A stretch of DNA of 64,000 nucleotides from positions 186,001 through 250,000 of the forward strand of contig NZ_QVNU01000007.1 of the NCBI RefSeq assembly GCF_003545715.1, given 5' to 3'. Below the pieces are notes generated by a model that was not told where the DNA came from, searched no databases, and was given only the letters and a program-made list of their open reading frames with translations. Source of the stretch: Taibaiella koreensis (GTDB lineage: Bacteria; Bacteroidota; Bacteroidia; Chitinophagales; Chitinophagaceae). Position numbers and translations under genes: made by a program. Below, one piece after another: positions 32,592-41,016 of the stretch; positions within the stretch are counted from its first letter, which is position 1; the number at the start of each line of letters is the position of its first letter.

Positions 32592-33449
32592 ATGAAATTT
32601 GTAGTGTTGCCCCTGCTTATCGTACTCTGTAGTTATACGGCTTTTGCCGGGTTTGCCGGATGGTACATTTTGCCCTCCAGGGACAACAAAATAGGGGATG
32701 CCCATTTGATCCTGGAAGAATCGGGCCATTTCTATATGTTCTGCGACCATCTTTATCGCTGGGGTACCTGGCGGGAGACGGACCGGGGTACTGCAGCGCT
32801 GGTTTTTGGAAAAATAGATGCTGTAGCGGGTTATGTGTATGGCAATGAGCAGGAACAGGAACGCTTTGTTTTTGGCGGCTTTGGCGACAAGCAGGGCTTT
32901 GCAAGCATCGGGAAAAAGGGGAGCGGCGAAAAGGAATTTACACCTATTTTTAAGAAAGAACCGGCTTGCCCATACGATAATGCTCCTGCCATTGTCCTGC
33001 CACAAAAGGGCCTGGACGAAATAACGGTCGCTTTGCGTTCCGGATCCGGGGAAGGGAAGGACGGCCCTGCCGATTGTTACACTTTTGCCTTGCAGGGCCG
33101 GAACGGCAACGTATCCGTGATTGTCGATAATGATGCTTTCCTGGAACAGCCGGGCTTTAGTATTACTTTGAAAGACAAACAATATATGGTGGGTGATGCG
33201 ACACTGGAAAAGCAGAATATTGACCTGAGTAAGTTGCCCGGACTGCTTGACGATCGCCGGGCGCTCTGGCGGAAAGCCCGGATTGACTGGTTCCGGAAGG
33301 AATACTATGTGCGGGAAGAAAAGGTAACATTATTGGAGCCTGTAGTATCCCGTAATATTATCCAGGTTGCGGGAGACCCCTTGTTTTCCGGCGATTGCCC
33401 GGAAGCAGACCCTTTCCCGCCCGTTGTTCCTGTAAAGAAGCCTGATTAG
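32592..33449 (+). CDS. secreted protein of unknown function, 285 aa
   Basis: Signal peptide about 1-19 (MKFVVLPLLIVLCSYTAFAG). The mature sequence begins FAGWYILPSRDNKIGDAHLI, then has two beta-rich parts: YMFCDHLYRWGTWRETDRGT ... YGNEQEQERFVFGGFGDKQG and CPYDNAPAIVLPQKGLDEIT ... NDAFLEQPGFSITLKDKQY. The C-terminal 85 residues (LPGLLDDRRALWRKARIDWF and SGDCPEADPFPPVVPVKKPD) end with a Pro-rich tail. No domain recognised. Its stop is 12 bp from the convergent stop of the transglutaminase-like gene, with no terminator hairpin between them. Confidence 0.75.
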   Translation: MKFVVLPLLIVLCSYTAFAGFAGWYILPSRDNKIGDAHLILEESGHFYMFCDHLYRWGTWRETDRGTAALVFGKIDAVAGYVYGNEQEQERFVFGGFGDKQGFASIGKKGSGEKEFTPIFKKEPACPYDNAPAIVLPQKGLDEITVALRSGSGEGKDGPADCYTFALQGRNGNVSVIVDNDAFLEQPGFSITLKDKQYMVGDATLEKQNIDLSKLPGLLDDRRALWRKARIDWFRKEYYVREEKVTLLEPVVSRNIIQVAGDPLFSGDCPEADPFPPVVPVKKPD

Positions 33450-33461
33450 GTCATTGTTCCT

Positions 33462-34667
33462 TTACTGTACGGGATCATATTCATAAGCCACCTGGTAAGG
33501 AACGTCTTTCAGCTTGGGTGATAGCTCTCCCACGGAGAGGTCGACCAGCTGCGGCGTAGGTTCGCATACCGAGTATTCACCGTTCTTATAGCGGATTACG
33601 TGCCCTTTGGGCTTATCGAACCTTACGGCAATAGTAACATGATGCGGGTAAGCCAGCACGATCATGGGCAGGTTGTAGATCTCTTTGACCAGGCAGAAGA
33701 ACAGGGCTGCACGATCGTCGCAGTCGCTGTATTGGGTCAGCAGGGTCTGCTCCGGTGAAAGCCTTTTTTCCTTGCCGAAATTATCCTGGTCGTTTTCATA
33801 GGAGAAGGCATTGCGCGTAAAGCGCATGAGGTAGTCAACGCCTTTGCGCTGATCCATCCCTTTCAGGGTATTGCGTAGCTCGGGGATAAGGGTATTGTAA
33901 GTCTTATTGCTCAAAGGGATATTGAAATAGGCCTCATAGTCGACTACAGGATAATTGGCAAACAGGGTCTGGACCTGGCTGTTCACCTTGATCTTAAATA
34001 GGTAGCTCTTATTCTTATAATCGAACTGGATGTCTTTTTCCTCGTAGTCGGCATCGGTAAATTCGGGCATACGGGTGATCCTGTAGGAGAAAGCCTTTGT
34101 ACCTTCCGGTATCTTCACGGTTACCTCGTTAGGCTCCTGCTGCTTGAAGTCGATCTGGCCATAATCGTGGTAGTTAAGGCAAACATATTGTTTCCCTTCT
34201 TTCTGGTAGTAAGGAATATCATAAATATTTTCGTCGCTTTGAACGTAGAAGAGCAATACATCACCCCTTATGGCCAGGTGGGCATCGTAACCCGATTTAT
34301 TCAGCAAAAACCATTTGTACAGGGTATAGCGGTGATAATTCTCCTTTTTGGGACTTAATTGCTGGGCCATTTTCCGGATCAGCTGATAATACAGCCAATC
34401 GTTCAGCTGGTTTTTTTCCTTACAGGCCAGTAAGGCATCGACCAGGGGCTGGCATGGGTTGGTATTAAGGCTGTCGTAAAATTCCCGGATGGCGCCATTG
34501 CTTAAAGGGCCCTGGAAATCGGTAAAATGCCATTGATCCAGCTGAACATCAAGTGTGTCTCCGTAAAATGAAAAGTGAATATGCCGCGCCTGTTCCTGCG
34601 CATGAGCTACCTTCTGCGTAACGCAGAGGAAGAAGCAGGTACACAACAGGATTAGCGTGTTTTTCAT
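33462..34667 (-). CDS. secreted transglutaminase-like protein
   Basis: 401 residues. Signal peptide about 1-23 (LILLCTCFFLCVTQKVAHAQ). A beta-rich N-terminal region (residues 25-230) is followed by a transglutaminase/papain-like core: the probable catalytic Cys in TQYSDCDDRAALFFCLVKEI (about residue 316) and the His in AYPHHVTIAVRF (about 346). The fold is that of periplasmic or surface cysteine proteases or amide-bond-modifying enzymes. The spacing from Cys to His of roughly 30 residues and the Asp in PTPQLVDLS would complete a triad, but this is inferred. No partner gene is apparent; the divergent neighbour is the di-haem peroxidase. Confidence 0.78.
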   Translation of the reverse strand: MKNTLILLCTCFFLCVTQKVAHAQEQARHIHFSFYGDTLDVQLDQWHFTDFQGPLSNGAIREFYDSLNTNPCQPLVDALLACKEKNQLNDWLYYQLIRKMAQQLSPKKENYHRYTLYKWFLLNKSGYDAHLAIRGDVLLFYVQSDENIYDIPYYQKEGKQYVCLNYHDYGQIDFKQQEPNEVTVKIPEGTKAFSYRITRMPEFTDADYEEKDIQFDYKNKSYLFKIKVNSQVQTLFANYPVVDYEAYFNIPLSNKTYNTLIPELRNTLKGMDQRKGVDYLMRFTRNAFSYENDQDNFGKEKRLSPEQTLLTQYSDCDDRAALFFCLVKEIYNLPMIVLAYPHHVTIAVRFDKPKGHVIRYKNGEYSVCEPTPQLVDLSVGELSPKLKDVPYQVAYEYDPVQ

Positions 34668-34848
34668 ATTACATGTGCCAGTCAGGCTATCTAAAGTTAC
34701 GAAAAATTAATAATTACTTAATATTGAAAATTTGCTTTTGTTCCATAGGCTTGTTCTATATAGTTGTATGGCGGTGAATTTTAATTCTTGTTTATCATTT
34801 CCTAACCTTAAGGAAATATTTTGGTAACCGTTATTTAGTGTTTTGTTC

Positions 34849-36735
34849 ATGGCCAAAAGGGACCTTCGCGCGCTGATGCAGCCTGCTGCTGCCGGTATGT
34901 TTATGAAGCAGTTCCTCAGATGGGCCCTGGTGTGTTGCGCCGGTGTTTTCCTGGCATATACCTTGTCGGCCCTGAAGGTAAATAAGGCGCCTTCCGATCC
35001 CTGGGCGGCACATTGCTTGTCGCAGTTCCTAAGCGATGCGCGCAGCTTTTCCACTGCCACTTCCGATCTTAAAACCACAGTGAACGATCTTTCTGCCGGC
35101 GATACGGCGAGCCTGACCCATGCCCGGCAGGCCTTGCTTCGCTGTCGCCTTTCCTATAAAAAGATCGAGTATTTCATGGAGTACTTCTTTGCCTATCCCG
35201 TGAACCTGTACAACCGTGCGCCGGTACACGAGATCGAGGAACCCTATATGGAATACCAGTCGCCTGTTGGTCTGCAGTTGATCGAGGATCTATTGTATGG
35301 CGAGGATCCCTTTGCTCAGAAGCAAGCCCTGCAGGAACAGGCTGCCGTAGTGCAATCGACCGCCGCCGATATCCCGGCCTCGGTTTATGGTTTTGAGGCA
35401 ACGGGTGTCCAGGTTGCCGAAAGCCTGAGCCAGGAGCTCATAAGGGTGATGGCCCTGGGCATTGCCGGCTACGATGCTCCGGTCTGTAAATCGGGCCTGC
35501 CCGAATCGGCGGTAGCCCTGCAATCGGTAAAGGCAGTCCTGGCCGCAAAAACTGCCGGGGAACAGAATCTGTATGCCGACAGCTGCATGCATTACCTGGA
35601 TAAAGCCATAGTCCTGCTGCAGGCATCAACCGGTTTTGATACATTTGATCGTCTATCCTTACTGACAGATGCATTGTTGCCGGCGCAGGAGTACCTGAAC
35701 CGTTATTGTTGCCAGCAATATCCCGGTATCGGCGGCGAAGGTGCTTATAACTATAATGCCCGGCATTTGTTTCGCCCCGATGCTTTGCGGCAGGCTGCTT
35801 TCGATCGCCTCGCACAGAGCGATACGGCCGCCGGCCTGGTGGCTTTGGGTAAATTGCTGTTTAGCGATAACCGGCTATCGGGTGATAATACACGTAGCTG
35901 CGCTACCTGCCATAAGCCGTCACTGTATTTTAGCGATGGTCTGAAAGGCAGTCCTACCATCGGAAACGGAGGCAGCACCCGTCGGAACGCGCCTTCCTTA
36001 CTATACAGTAGCTACCAGTACGGGCAATTTCTCGACGCCCGGGATGCTTCATTGGAGAAGCAGATCTATACTGTACTGCAAAACCCCGACGAAATGCACA
36101 GCAGACTGGACGATGTGGTACGCAAGCTGGATAATAAAACTTACCGGCCCTTGTTGCGGAAGGCTTTTTCGCAGGCAGGGAAGCAGATCACGCCAGCTAT
36201 GATCGCCAGGGCTATTGCTGCTTATGAGCGTAGCCTCAGTCCCTTCAATTCCGCTTTTGACCGGTATATCAATGGTGATCACAACGCAATGAACGTATCG
36301 CAGCGCCGGGGCTTCAACCTGTTTATGGGTAAGGCGCTTTGTGGTACCTGTCATTTTGCACCCTTATTCAACGGCACCTTGCCACCCTTATTTAACCGTA
36401 CTGAGCTGGAGGTGCTGGGTACACCGGACGGTGGCAGCCTGGACAAGCCTGTGCCGGATACAGATAGCGGTAGGTTTGGTATTTTCCCCATCGAATTTTA
36501 CCAATACGCTTTCAAAACACCAACGGTGCGTAATGCCGGAGAAACGGCACCCTATATGCACAATGGCAGCTTTACTACCCTGGAGGATCTGATCGAATTC
36601 TACAACCGTGGCGGGGGAGCGGGTATAGGTCTTGAGGTACCTACGCAAACATTATCGCCACGTAAGCTCAACCTGAGCCAAGCGGAGATAGCCGATCTTA
36701 AAAGCTTTATGCTTGCATTAAAAGATTCGTTATAG
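34849..36735 (+). CDS. di-haem cytochrome c peroxidase with N-terminal imelysin-like domain
   Basis: About 628 residues. Start options are ATG 34849 and ATG 34903 (MKQFLRWALVCCAGVFLAYT); a membrane or signal segment follows. Residues 40-290 are helical, of the imelysin-like kind found fused to Bacteroidota peroxidases (EPYMEYQSPVGLQLIEDLLY). The C-terminal half is a CcpA/MauG-type di-haem unit with two CxxCH motifs, CATCHKPSLYFSDG (about residue 350) and CGTCHFAPLFNG (about residue 497), and YMHNGSFTTLEDLIEFYNRG. It should reduce peroxide or oxidise a partner in the periplasm; haem attachment would need the CcsA/CcmD system at 17.7-18.6 kb. The substrate is unknown. Confidence 0.9.
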   Translation: MAKRDLRALMQPAAAGMFMKQFLRWALVCCAGVFLAYTLSALKVNKAPSDPWAAHCLSQFLSDARSFSTATSDLKTTVNDLSAGDTASLTHARQALLRCRLSYKKIEYFMEYFFAYPVNLYNRAPVHEIEEPYMEYQSPVGLQLIEDLLYGEDPFAQKQALQEQAAVVQSTAADIPASVYGFEATGVQVAESLSQELIRVMALGIAGYDAPVCKSGLPESAVALQSVKAVLAAKTAGEQNLYADSCMHYLDKAIVLLQASTGFDTFDRLSLLTDALLPAQEYLNRYCCQQYPGIGGEGAYNYNARHLFRPDALRQAAFDRLAQSDTAAGLVALGKLLFSDNRLSGDNTRSCATCHKPSLYFSDGLKGSPTIGNGGSTRRNAPSLLYSSYQYGQFLDARDASLEKQIYTVLQNPDEMHSRLDDVVRKLDNKTYRPLLRKAFSQAGKQITPAMIARAIAAYERSLSPFNSAFDRYINGDHNAMNVSQRRGFNLFMGKALCGTCHFAPLFNGTLPPLFNRTELEVLGTPDGGSLDKPVPDTDSGRFGIFPIEFYQYAFKTPTVRNAGETAPYMHNGSFTTLEDLIEFYNRGGGAGIGLEVPTQTLSPRKLNLSQAEIADLKSFMLALKDSL

Positions 36736-36841
36736 ATGAATGTCTATTTATTCCGGTTAACCGTCAGGTAACCTTATGGTAAGAAGGGGGTTACAATGAC
36801 GTAACAATAGCCTTTGAAATTTGCGCGCACAAATTGAACCA

Positions 36842-39800
36842 ATGAAATATATTATTACATCACTCTTTTTGCTGGGGGTGCTGGGCTATGCCGGCACGGC
36901 CCGCGCGCAAACTATTACCCTGAACAGATCCGTCGCTACGGGATCGGATGACGCCGAAGAATGCGTACCGGGCGGTACCGGCGGCACAGTGGGCGCTGTT
37001 GATCTGGCCAGCACCGACCTGGAGATCATGTTGGACGGCCCTAAAAAACAAATGATCGGCCTGCGTTTTACCAATATCACGATCCCGCCCGGATCGGTGA
37101 TACAGAACGCTTACATCCAGTTCTCGACCAAAGGCGATAAGAACCCGGTATTGGGCAATGCTTATCTTTCCATACAGGATGCCGATAATCCGGCCACCTT
37201 TGGCGGCAATTTTAATATTACATCACGTGCCCGTATCGCCGATTCGGTGCTGTGGCCCGGCAGCACCAGCAGCACCTGGGGAACCAGTAGTGCCGGCGTG
37301 GCCGGTCCCGATCAGAAGACACCCGAGCTGAAAACACTGGTGCAGGCAGTGATCAACCGTTCCGGCTGGGTAAGCGGCAATGCGCTGGTCTTTTTCATTA
37401 CGGGTCCCGATGGCGTACGTAATGCCAATTCATACGATAATCCTCCTCTAGGTTCCGGCGCGGCCAAGCTTGTGATCCAGTATACTTCTTCGGTGGTACC
37501 ACAAATACCCGTAACCGCCTTCCCGATCGCTAAGCTAAGCCAATGGAAGTACCTGGACAATGGCAGCAACCAGGATACAGCCTGGCGAATGCCTTCGTTC
37601 AACGACAGCAGCTGGAGCTTTGGTCCGGGTAAGCTGGGTTACAGCGACAATCCGGCAACGACCTTAAGCTATGGACCCAACTCCGGTAATAAATACATTA
37701 CCTATTATTTCCGTAAGCCTTTTACCGTAAGTAACCTCGCAGGTCTTAGCGATAGCCTGGACCTGAATATTCTGCGCGACGACGGGGCTGTGGTCTTTAT
37801 CAACGGGGTGGAAGTAGTGCGCAGTAATATGGATCCGGGTACGTACGATTACCTGACCCACTCTTCTACCATTGTAGACGGCGCCGATGAATCGACCTAT
37901 TTTCATTATTCGGTACCCAAAAGCGTGTTGGTGAATGGTAACAACCTGATCGCGGTAGAAATACACCAGCGCGATGGTACCAGCTCCGACCTGGGCTTTG
38001 ATATGGAGCTGATCGAGCATGTACCTCCTGCCGGTCCTTCCCTTTTGCGCGGTCCTTATCTGAATGCGGCTACTCCCAACAGCATCGTTATCCGTTGGCG
38101 CACCGATCTCCCGGCAAAGAGCCGTGTACGTTTTGGCGCTACTGCAGCTCAACTGGACCAGGTGGTGCAGGATACCAATGCTGTGACAGAGCACATCATC
38201 AAGCTTACCGGTCTTACACCTTATACCCGGTATTTTTACAGCATCGGTTCCCTGACCGATACCCTGCAGGGTGACGCGGCCAACTACTTCAGTACCTTGC
38301 CTGTGGCTGGTCTTACCGATAGCCTGATCCGTATCGGGGTGATCGGCGACTGCGGCAACAACTCGACCAACCAGCGTAATGTGCGGGACCAGCTGGTGAA
38401 TTACCTTGGTCAAAACTATATGAACGCCTGGATCCTTCTCGGCGATAATGCTTATTCTTCCGGTTTCGACAACGAGTACCAGGCAGAGTTTTTCAATATC
38501 TACAAAGACAGGTTCCTGAAACAAAATCCCCTGTTCCCTGCGCCGGGTAATCATGATTATGGTAACAGCACAAGCTCACCTTCCGTAACCAACCATGCGC
38601 TGGCGCCGTATTACCAGAACTTCACCATGCCGGTAGCTGGCGAAGCGGGAGGCACGCCTTCCAACAATCCTGCTTTTTATTCCTACGACGTAGGCAACAT
38701 GCATTTTCTCTCTCTCGATTCTTATGGCAAGGAGGCTGACGCTTCGCTGATGTACGATACCAACGGTGTGCAGGTGCAATGGATCAAGCAGGACCTCGCC
38801 AACAATACCAACAAAGGTTGGGTAGTCGCTTACTGGCACCACCCGCCCTATACTATGGGCTCGCATAACTCCGACAACGAAGGCGACCTCGTGCAGATCC
38901 GGCAGAAGTTCATCCAGATACTGGAGCGTATGGGCGTAGACCTTATTCTTTGCGGCCACAGTCACGATTACGAGCGGTCCAAGCTGATGAAAGGACACTA
39001 CGGTAACGAAGCCAGCTTCGATGCCAATGTACACCACCTGAGCGCATCCAGCGGTATGTATGATGGTTCGGCCAACTCTTGTCCTTATGTCAAGGATTCT
39101 GCAACCAATTACCAGGGCACGGTTTATGTCGTGTCGGGATCGGCAGGCCAGCTGGGCGGCCAGCAGGGCAGCTTTCCGCACAATGCTATGTATTATTCCA
39201 ATGCCAGTAATGGTGGCTCGATGATCCTTGAGGTAAAAGGCAACCGCCTGGATGCAAAATGGATCTGTGCCGATGGGGTGATCCGTGATCAGTTCACCAT
39301 GATGAAGGATGCCAACCGGAAACGTACATACGAGATCGACGGCGGCAGCCCTGTTACCCTGAAGGCGGCATATAATGGCGTCTATAACTGGCAGGGTGTT
39401 GCGGCCAATACGCAATCGGTTACCGTGAGCCCTACCGATACGACCACTTATGTGGTAACAGATAATTTCAGCTGTATCAGCGATACCTTCGTGGTACAGG
39501 CAAGGGCAGTGCCGCTACCTGTAAGCTGGGGCTATATGCGGGCCAGCGTCAAGGATGCGCACAGCAACCTGGTAGTATGGCAGACACTGAGCGAGCACAA
39601 TACGGCTTACTTTGAAGTGGAGCGCGCTATGGCCGCCGGCGCCTTTACCGCCGTAGGTAAAGTAAAGGCAGCGGGCAACAGCAGTCAGTCTGTAAACTAT
39701 CAGTTGGCGGATGCCACGATCGATCCCACACAATCGCTTTACCTGTACCGGGTACGCCAGGTAGACCTGGATGGGAAAGTGACCTATTCCCAGGTTGTTC

Positions 39801-40069
39801 CGGTCAGTCGTAATGGCAACGAGGCATCGACACTTATCCTGGCGCCCAACCCGGCACACGATGGCGAAATGATCATTGCTTTGACCAAAGGTGGCGAAGT
39901 GGCTGCAGAACTACTGCTTTCCGACGTGGCGGGCCGCAAAGTATGGCGTCACCATATAATGCTCAGCGGCAAGCCGCAACCATTCCTGCCATCGCTTCAG
40001 CAGGGCATTTACTTCCTTACGGTTAAGTACGAGGGCGGGTCCTTTACCCGGAAGATTGTAATCAAATAA
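36842..40069 (+). CDS. purple acid phosphatase-like metallophosphoesterase with T9SS sorting domain
   Basis: 1075 residues from ATG 36842, with signal peptide about 1-24 (ITSLFLLGVLGYAGTARAQ). Order of parts: a DNRLRE-like beta domain (IPPGSVIQNAYIQFSTKGDK), a second beta domain, a fibronectin III-like domain of purple acid phosphatases (SIVIRWRTDLPAKSRVRFGA), and the metallophosphoesterase core with GVIGDCGN, WILLGDNAYSSG, PGNHDYGNS, VAYWHHPPY and LCGHSHDYERS, all metal ligands present. The end is a T9SS type A domain (LAPNPAHDGEMIIALTKGG). It is a secreted phosphatase or phosphodiesterase, probably for phosphate scavenging. It follows the di-haem gene by 106 bp and ends at a strong terminator. 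Confidence 0.93.
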   Translation: MKYIITSLFLLGVLGYAGTARAQTITLNRSVATGSDDAEECVPGGTGGTVGAVDLASTDLEIMLDGPKKQMIGLRFTNITIPPGSVIQNAYIQFSTKGDKNPVLGNAYLSIQDADNPATFGGNFNITSRARIADSVLWPGSTSSTWGTSSAGVAGPDQKTPELKTLVQAVINRSGWVSGNALVFFITGPDGVRNANSYDNPPLGSGAAKLVIQYTSSVVPQIPVTAFPIAKLSQWKYLDNGSNQDTAWRMPSFNDSSWSFGPGKLGYSDNPATTLSYGPNSGNKYITYYFRKPFTVSNLAGLSDSLDLNILRDDGAVVFINGVEVVRSNMDPGTYDYLTHSSTIVDGADESTYFHYSVPKSVLVNGNNLIAVEIHQRDGTSSDLGFDMELIEHVPPAGPSLLRGPYLNAATPNSIVIRWRTDLPAKSRVRFGATAAQLDQVVQDTNAVTEHIIKLTGLTPYTRYFYSIGSLTDTLQGDAANYFSTLPVAGLTDSLIRIGVIGDCGNNSTNQRNVRDQLVNYLGQNYMNAWILLGDNAYSSGFDNEYQAEFFNIYKDRFLKQNPLFPAPGNHDYGNSTSSPSVTNHALAPYYQNFTMPVAGEAGGTPSNNPAFYSYDVGNMHFLSLDSYGKEADASLMYDTNGVQVQWIKQDLANNTNKGWVVAYWHHPPYTMGSHNSDNEGDLVQIRQKFIQILERMGVDLILCGHSHDYERSKLMKGHYGNEASFDANVHHLSASSGMYDGSANSCPYVKDSATNYQGTVYVVSGSAGQLGGQQGSFPHNAMYYSNASNGGSMILEVKGNRLDAKWICADGVIRDQFTMMKDANRKRTYEIDGGSPVTLKAAYNGVYNWQGVAANTQSVTVSPTDTTTYVVTDNFSCISDTFVVQARAVPLPVSWGYMRASVKDAHSNLVVWQTLSEHNTAYFEVERAMAAGAFTAVGKVKAAGNSSQSVNYQLADATIDPTQSLYLYRVRQVDLDGKVTYSQVVPVSRNGNEASTLILAPNPAHDGEMIIALTKGGEVAAELLLSDVAGRKVWRHHIMLSGKPQPFLPSLQQGIYFLTVKYEGGSFTRKIVIK

Positions 40070-40092
40070 TGGATCATAAACAATGCTTGAGT

Positions 40093-40120
40093 AAAGGCGG
40101 CGCAGGAAAGCGTCGCCTTT
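40093..40120 (+). terminator. terminator of the phosphatase gene
   Basis: Stem AAAGGCGGCG / CGTCGCCTTT (one bulge or G-T pair) followed by GTCTTTTTT, 23 bp after the stop codon. Confidence 0.75.
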
Positions 40121-40236
40121 GTCTTTTTTATTTGAAAATATTATCTGGGTAAATTGTTTATTTGTAATTGTTAAATGGACAATGTTACCAATGTGATAAT
40201 TTATCCGAAGATGTGTTTCAGCCCCCTGCTGTTTGA

Positions 40237-40244
40237 TACTTTTG
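40237..40244 (+). promoter_or_regulatory. -7 box for the 64-aa gene
   Basis: TACTTTTG (TAnnTTTG) 18 bp before ATG 40262, with a TTTC at 40216..40219 in the -33 position; the leader would be short. Confidence 0.45.
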
Positions 40245-40261
40245 CAGGAAACTAATGAATT

Positions 40262-40456
40262 ATGCTTCGCCAGATTAACGAACTTTACGAGGATGCCATC
40301 AAAGCCGGAAAAAAAGTGTCACAGATCCTGATCAGCTATATGGGGTATGACCATCTGAAAAGCGAGCTGAATAATCATAAAGACCGTCCCGAGTGGCTGG
40401 ACAGGCTTAAGGTGGAGGAGAATATCAGAGGTGTTAAGATCGTGCCTCAGGAATAA
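40262..40456 (+). CDS. small hypothetical protein, 64 aa
   Basis: MLRQINELYEDAIKAGKKVS then QILISYMGYDHLKSELNNHK and DRPEWLDRLKVEENIRGVKI. A soluble, charged, mainly helical protein with no signal peptide. I do not know the family. It has a good -7 box and a strong terminator ahead of it from the previous gene, so it is a separate unit, and it ends 10 bp from the convergent transporter gene. The compact helical design and isolation could fit a small regulator or antitoxin-like protein, but no partner toxin is present. Confidence 0.55.
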   Translation: MLRQINELYEDAIKAGKKVSQILISYMGYDHLKSELNNHKDRPEWLDRLKVEENIRGVKIVPQE

Positions 40457-40465
40457 TTCCGGGGC

Positions 40466-40852
40466 TTAGTTTTTAAAGGCAAAGAATTTGAGGCCGGTAA
40501 TACCGCCCATGATCATCAAGATAAAAAAGACTTCAGCCAGGCTGGTCTTTTGCTGAAAGAAGATCACTTCCGAAAGCTTGATCAGCACAAGGCTGGCGCC
40601 CGTCCATGCGGCAAACGCTGTTGCCAGCGGGATTTGCCTGGTGGCCATGGAAAAGAAGTACACATTGGCGATACCGAAGCAGATATAGCCTGCAAAAGGC
40701 GCCAATACCTTGAGGCCGCTCTGTGGCACATAAAAGTTGGACCAGGTAAGCTGCCTGAGGTTTTTGAATTGCATCACCTTTAGGGAGTAGGTCCAGAAGG
40801 CTTCCATTAATGCGGCCAGCAATAAATATCCCCAATATATCCAGTTAGTCAA
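40466..40852 (-). CDS. EmrE/SMR-like small membrane transporter
   Basis: 128 residues with four hydrophobic segments: WGYLLLAALMEAFWTYSL, VLAPFAGYICFGIANVYFFS, IPLATAFAAWTGASLVLIKL and LAEVFFILMIMGGITGLKFF. The membrane Glu in the first helix (LMEAFW, residue 17) is in the position of the essential proton-coupling Glu of SMR exporters, and IPLATAFAAWTG matches the family's IPlsiAYAvWsG. Usual SMR length is about 105-110; this one has a longer loop after the first helix. Substrates could be cationic compounds or guanidinium-type metabolites; not deducible. It follows the sugar/desaturase operon past a repeat pair. Confidence 0.82.
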   Translation of the reverse strand: MTNWIYWGYLLLAALMEAFWTYSLKVMQFKNLRQLTWSNFYVPQSGLKVLAPFAGYICFGIANVYFFSMATRQIPLATAFAAWTGASLVLIKLSEVIFFQQKTSLAEVFFILMIMGGITGLKFFAFKN

Positions 40853-40872
40853 GTCTTATTGTTTTATTTTCT

Positions 40873-41016
40873 GTGGCTGAGCTTGTCGAAGCCACATTAT
40901 ATTTTTTTATCCCTTCGACGGAGCTCAGGGACCGCTTACTTCCGGTGGCTGAGCTTGTCGAAGCCAGGTTGTATTTTTTTATCCCTTCGACGGGGCTCAG
41001 GGACCGCTTAGGTCCC
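40873..41016. repeat. two 72-bp repeats, each a REP-like hairpin
   Basis: Copy 1 40873..40944 and copy 2 40945..41016 share most of their sequence. Each contains CTGAGCTTGTCGAAG and, 21 bp on, its near-complement CTTCGACGGAGCTCAG, so each can form a long hairpin with an A/T loop. The stop codon of the desaturase gene (41008) lies inside copy 2. The CTTCGACAAGCTCAG-type core is a common interspersed repeat in Bacteroidota genomes (from memory). Confidence 0.85.

Noticed and set aside
36736-36841. Repeated GGTTAAC/GTTAC-type motifs as a Pho box
   Set aside because: The pieces do not form evenly spaced direct repeats like a PhoB site; too degenerate to support a feature.
37664-38554. A 296-codon minus-strand frame inside the phosphatase gene
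   Set aside because: Antisense to the PAP-like gene with all metal ligands; no similarity of its own.
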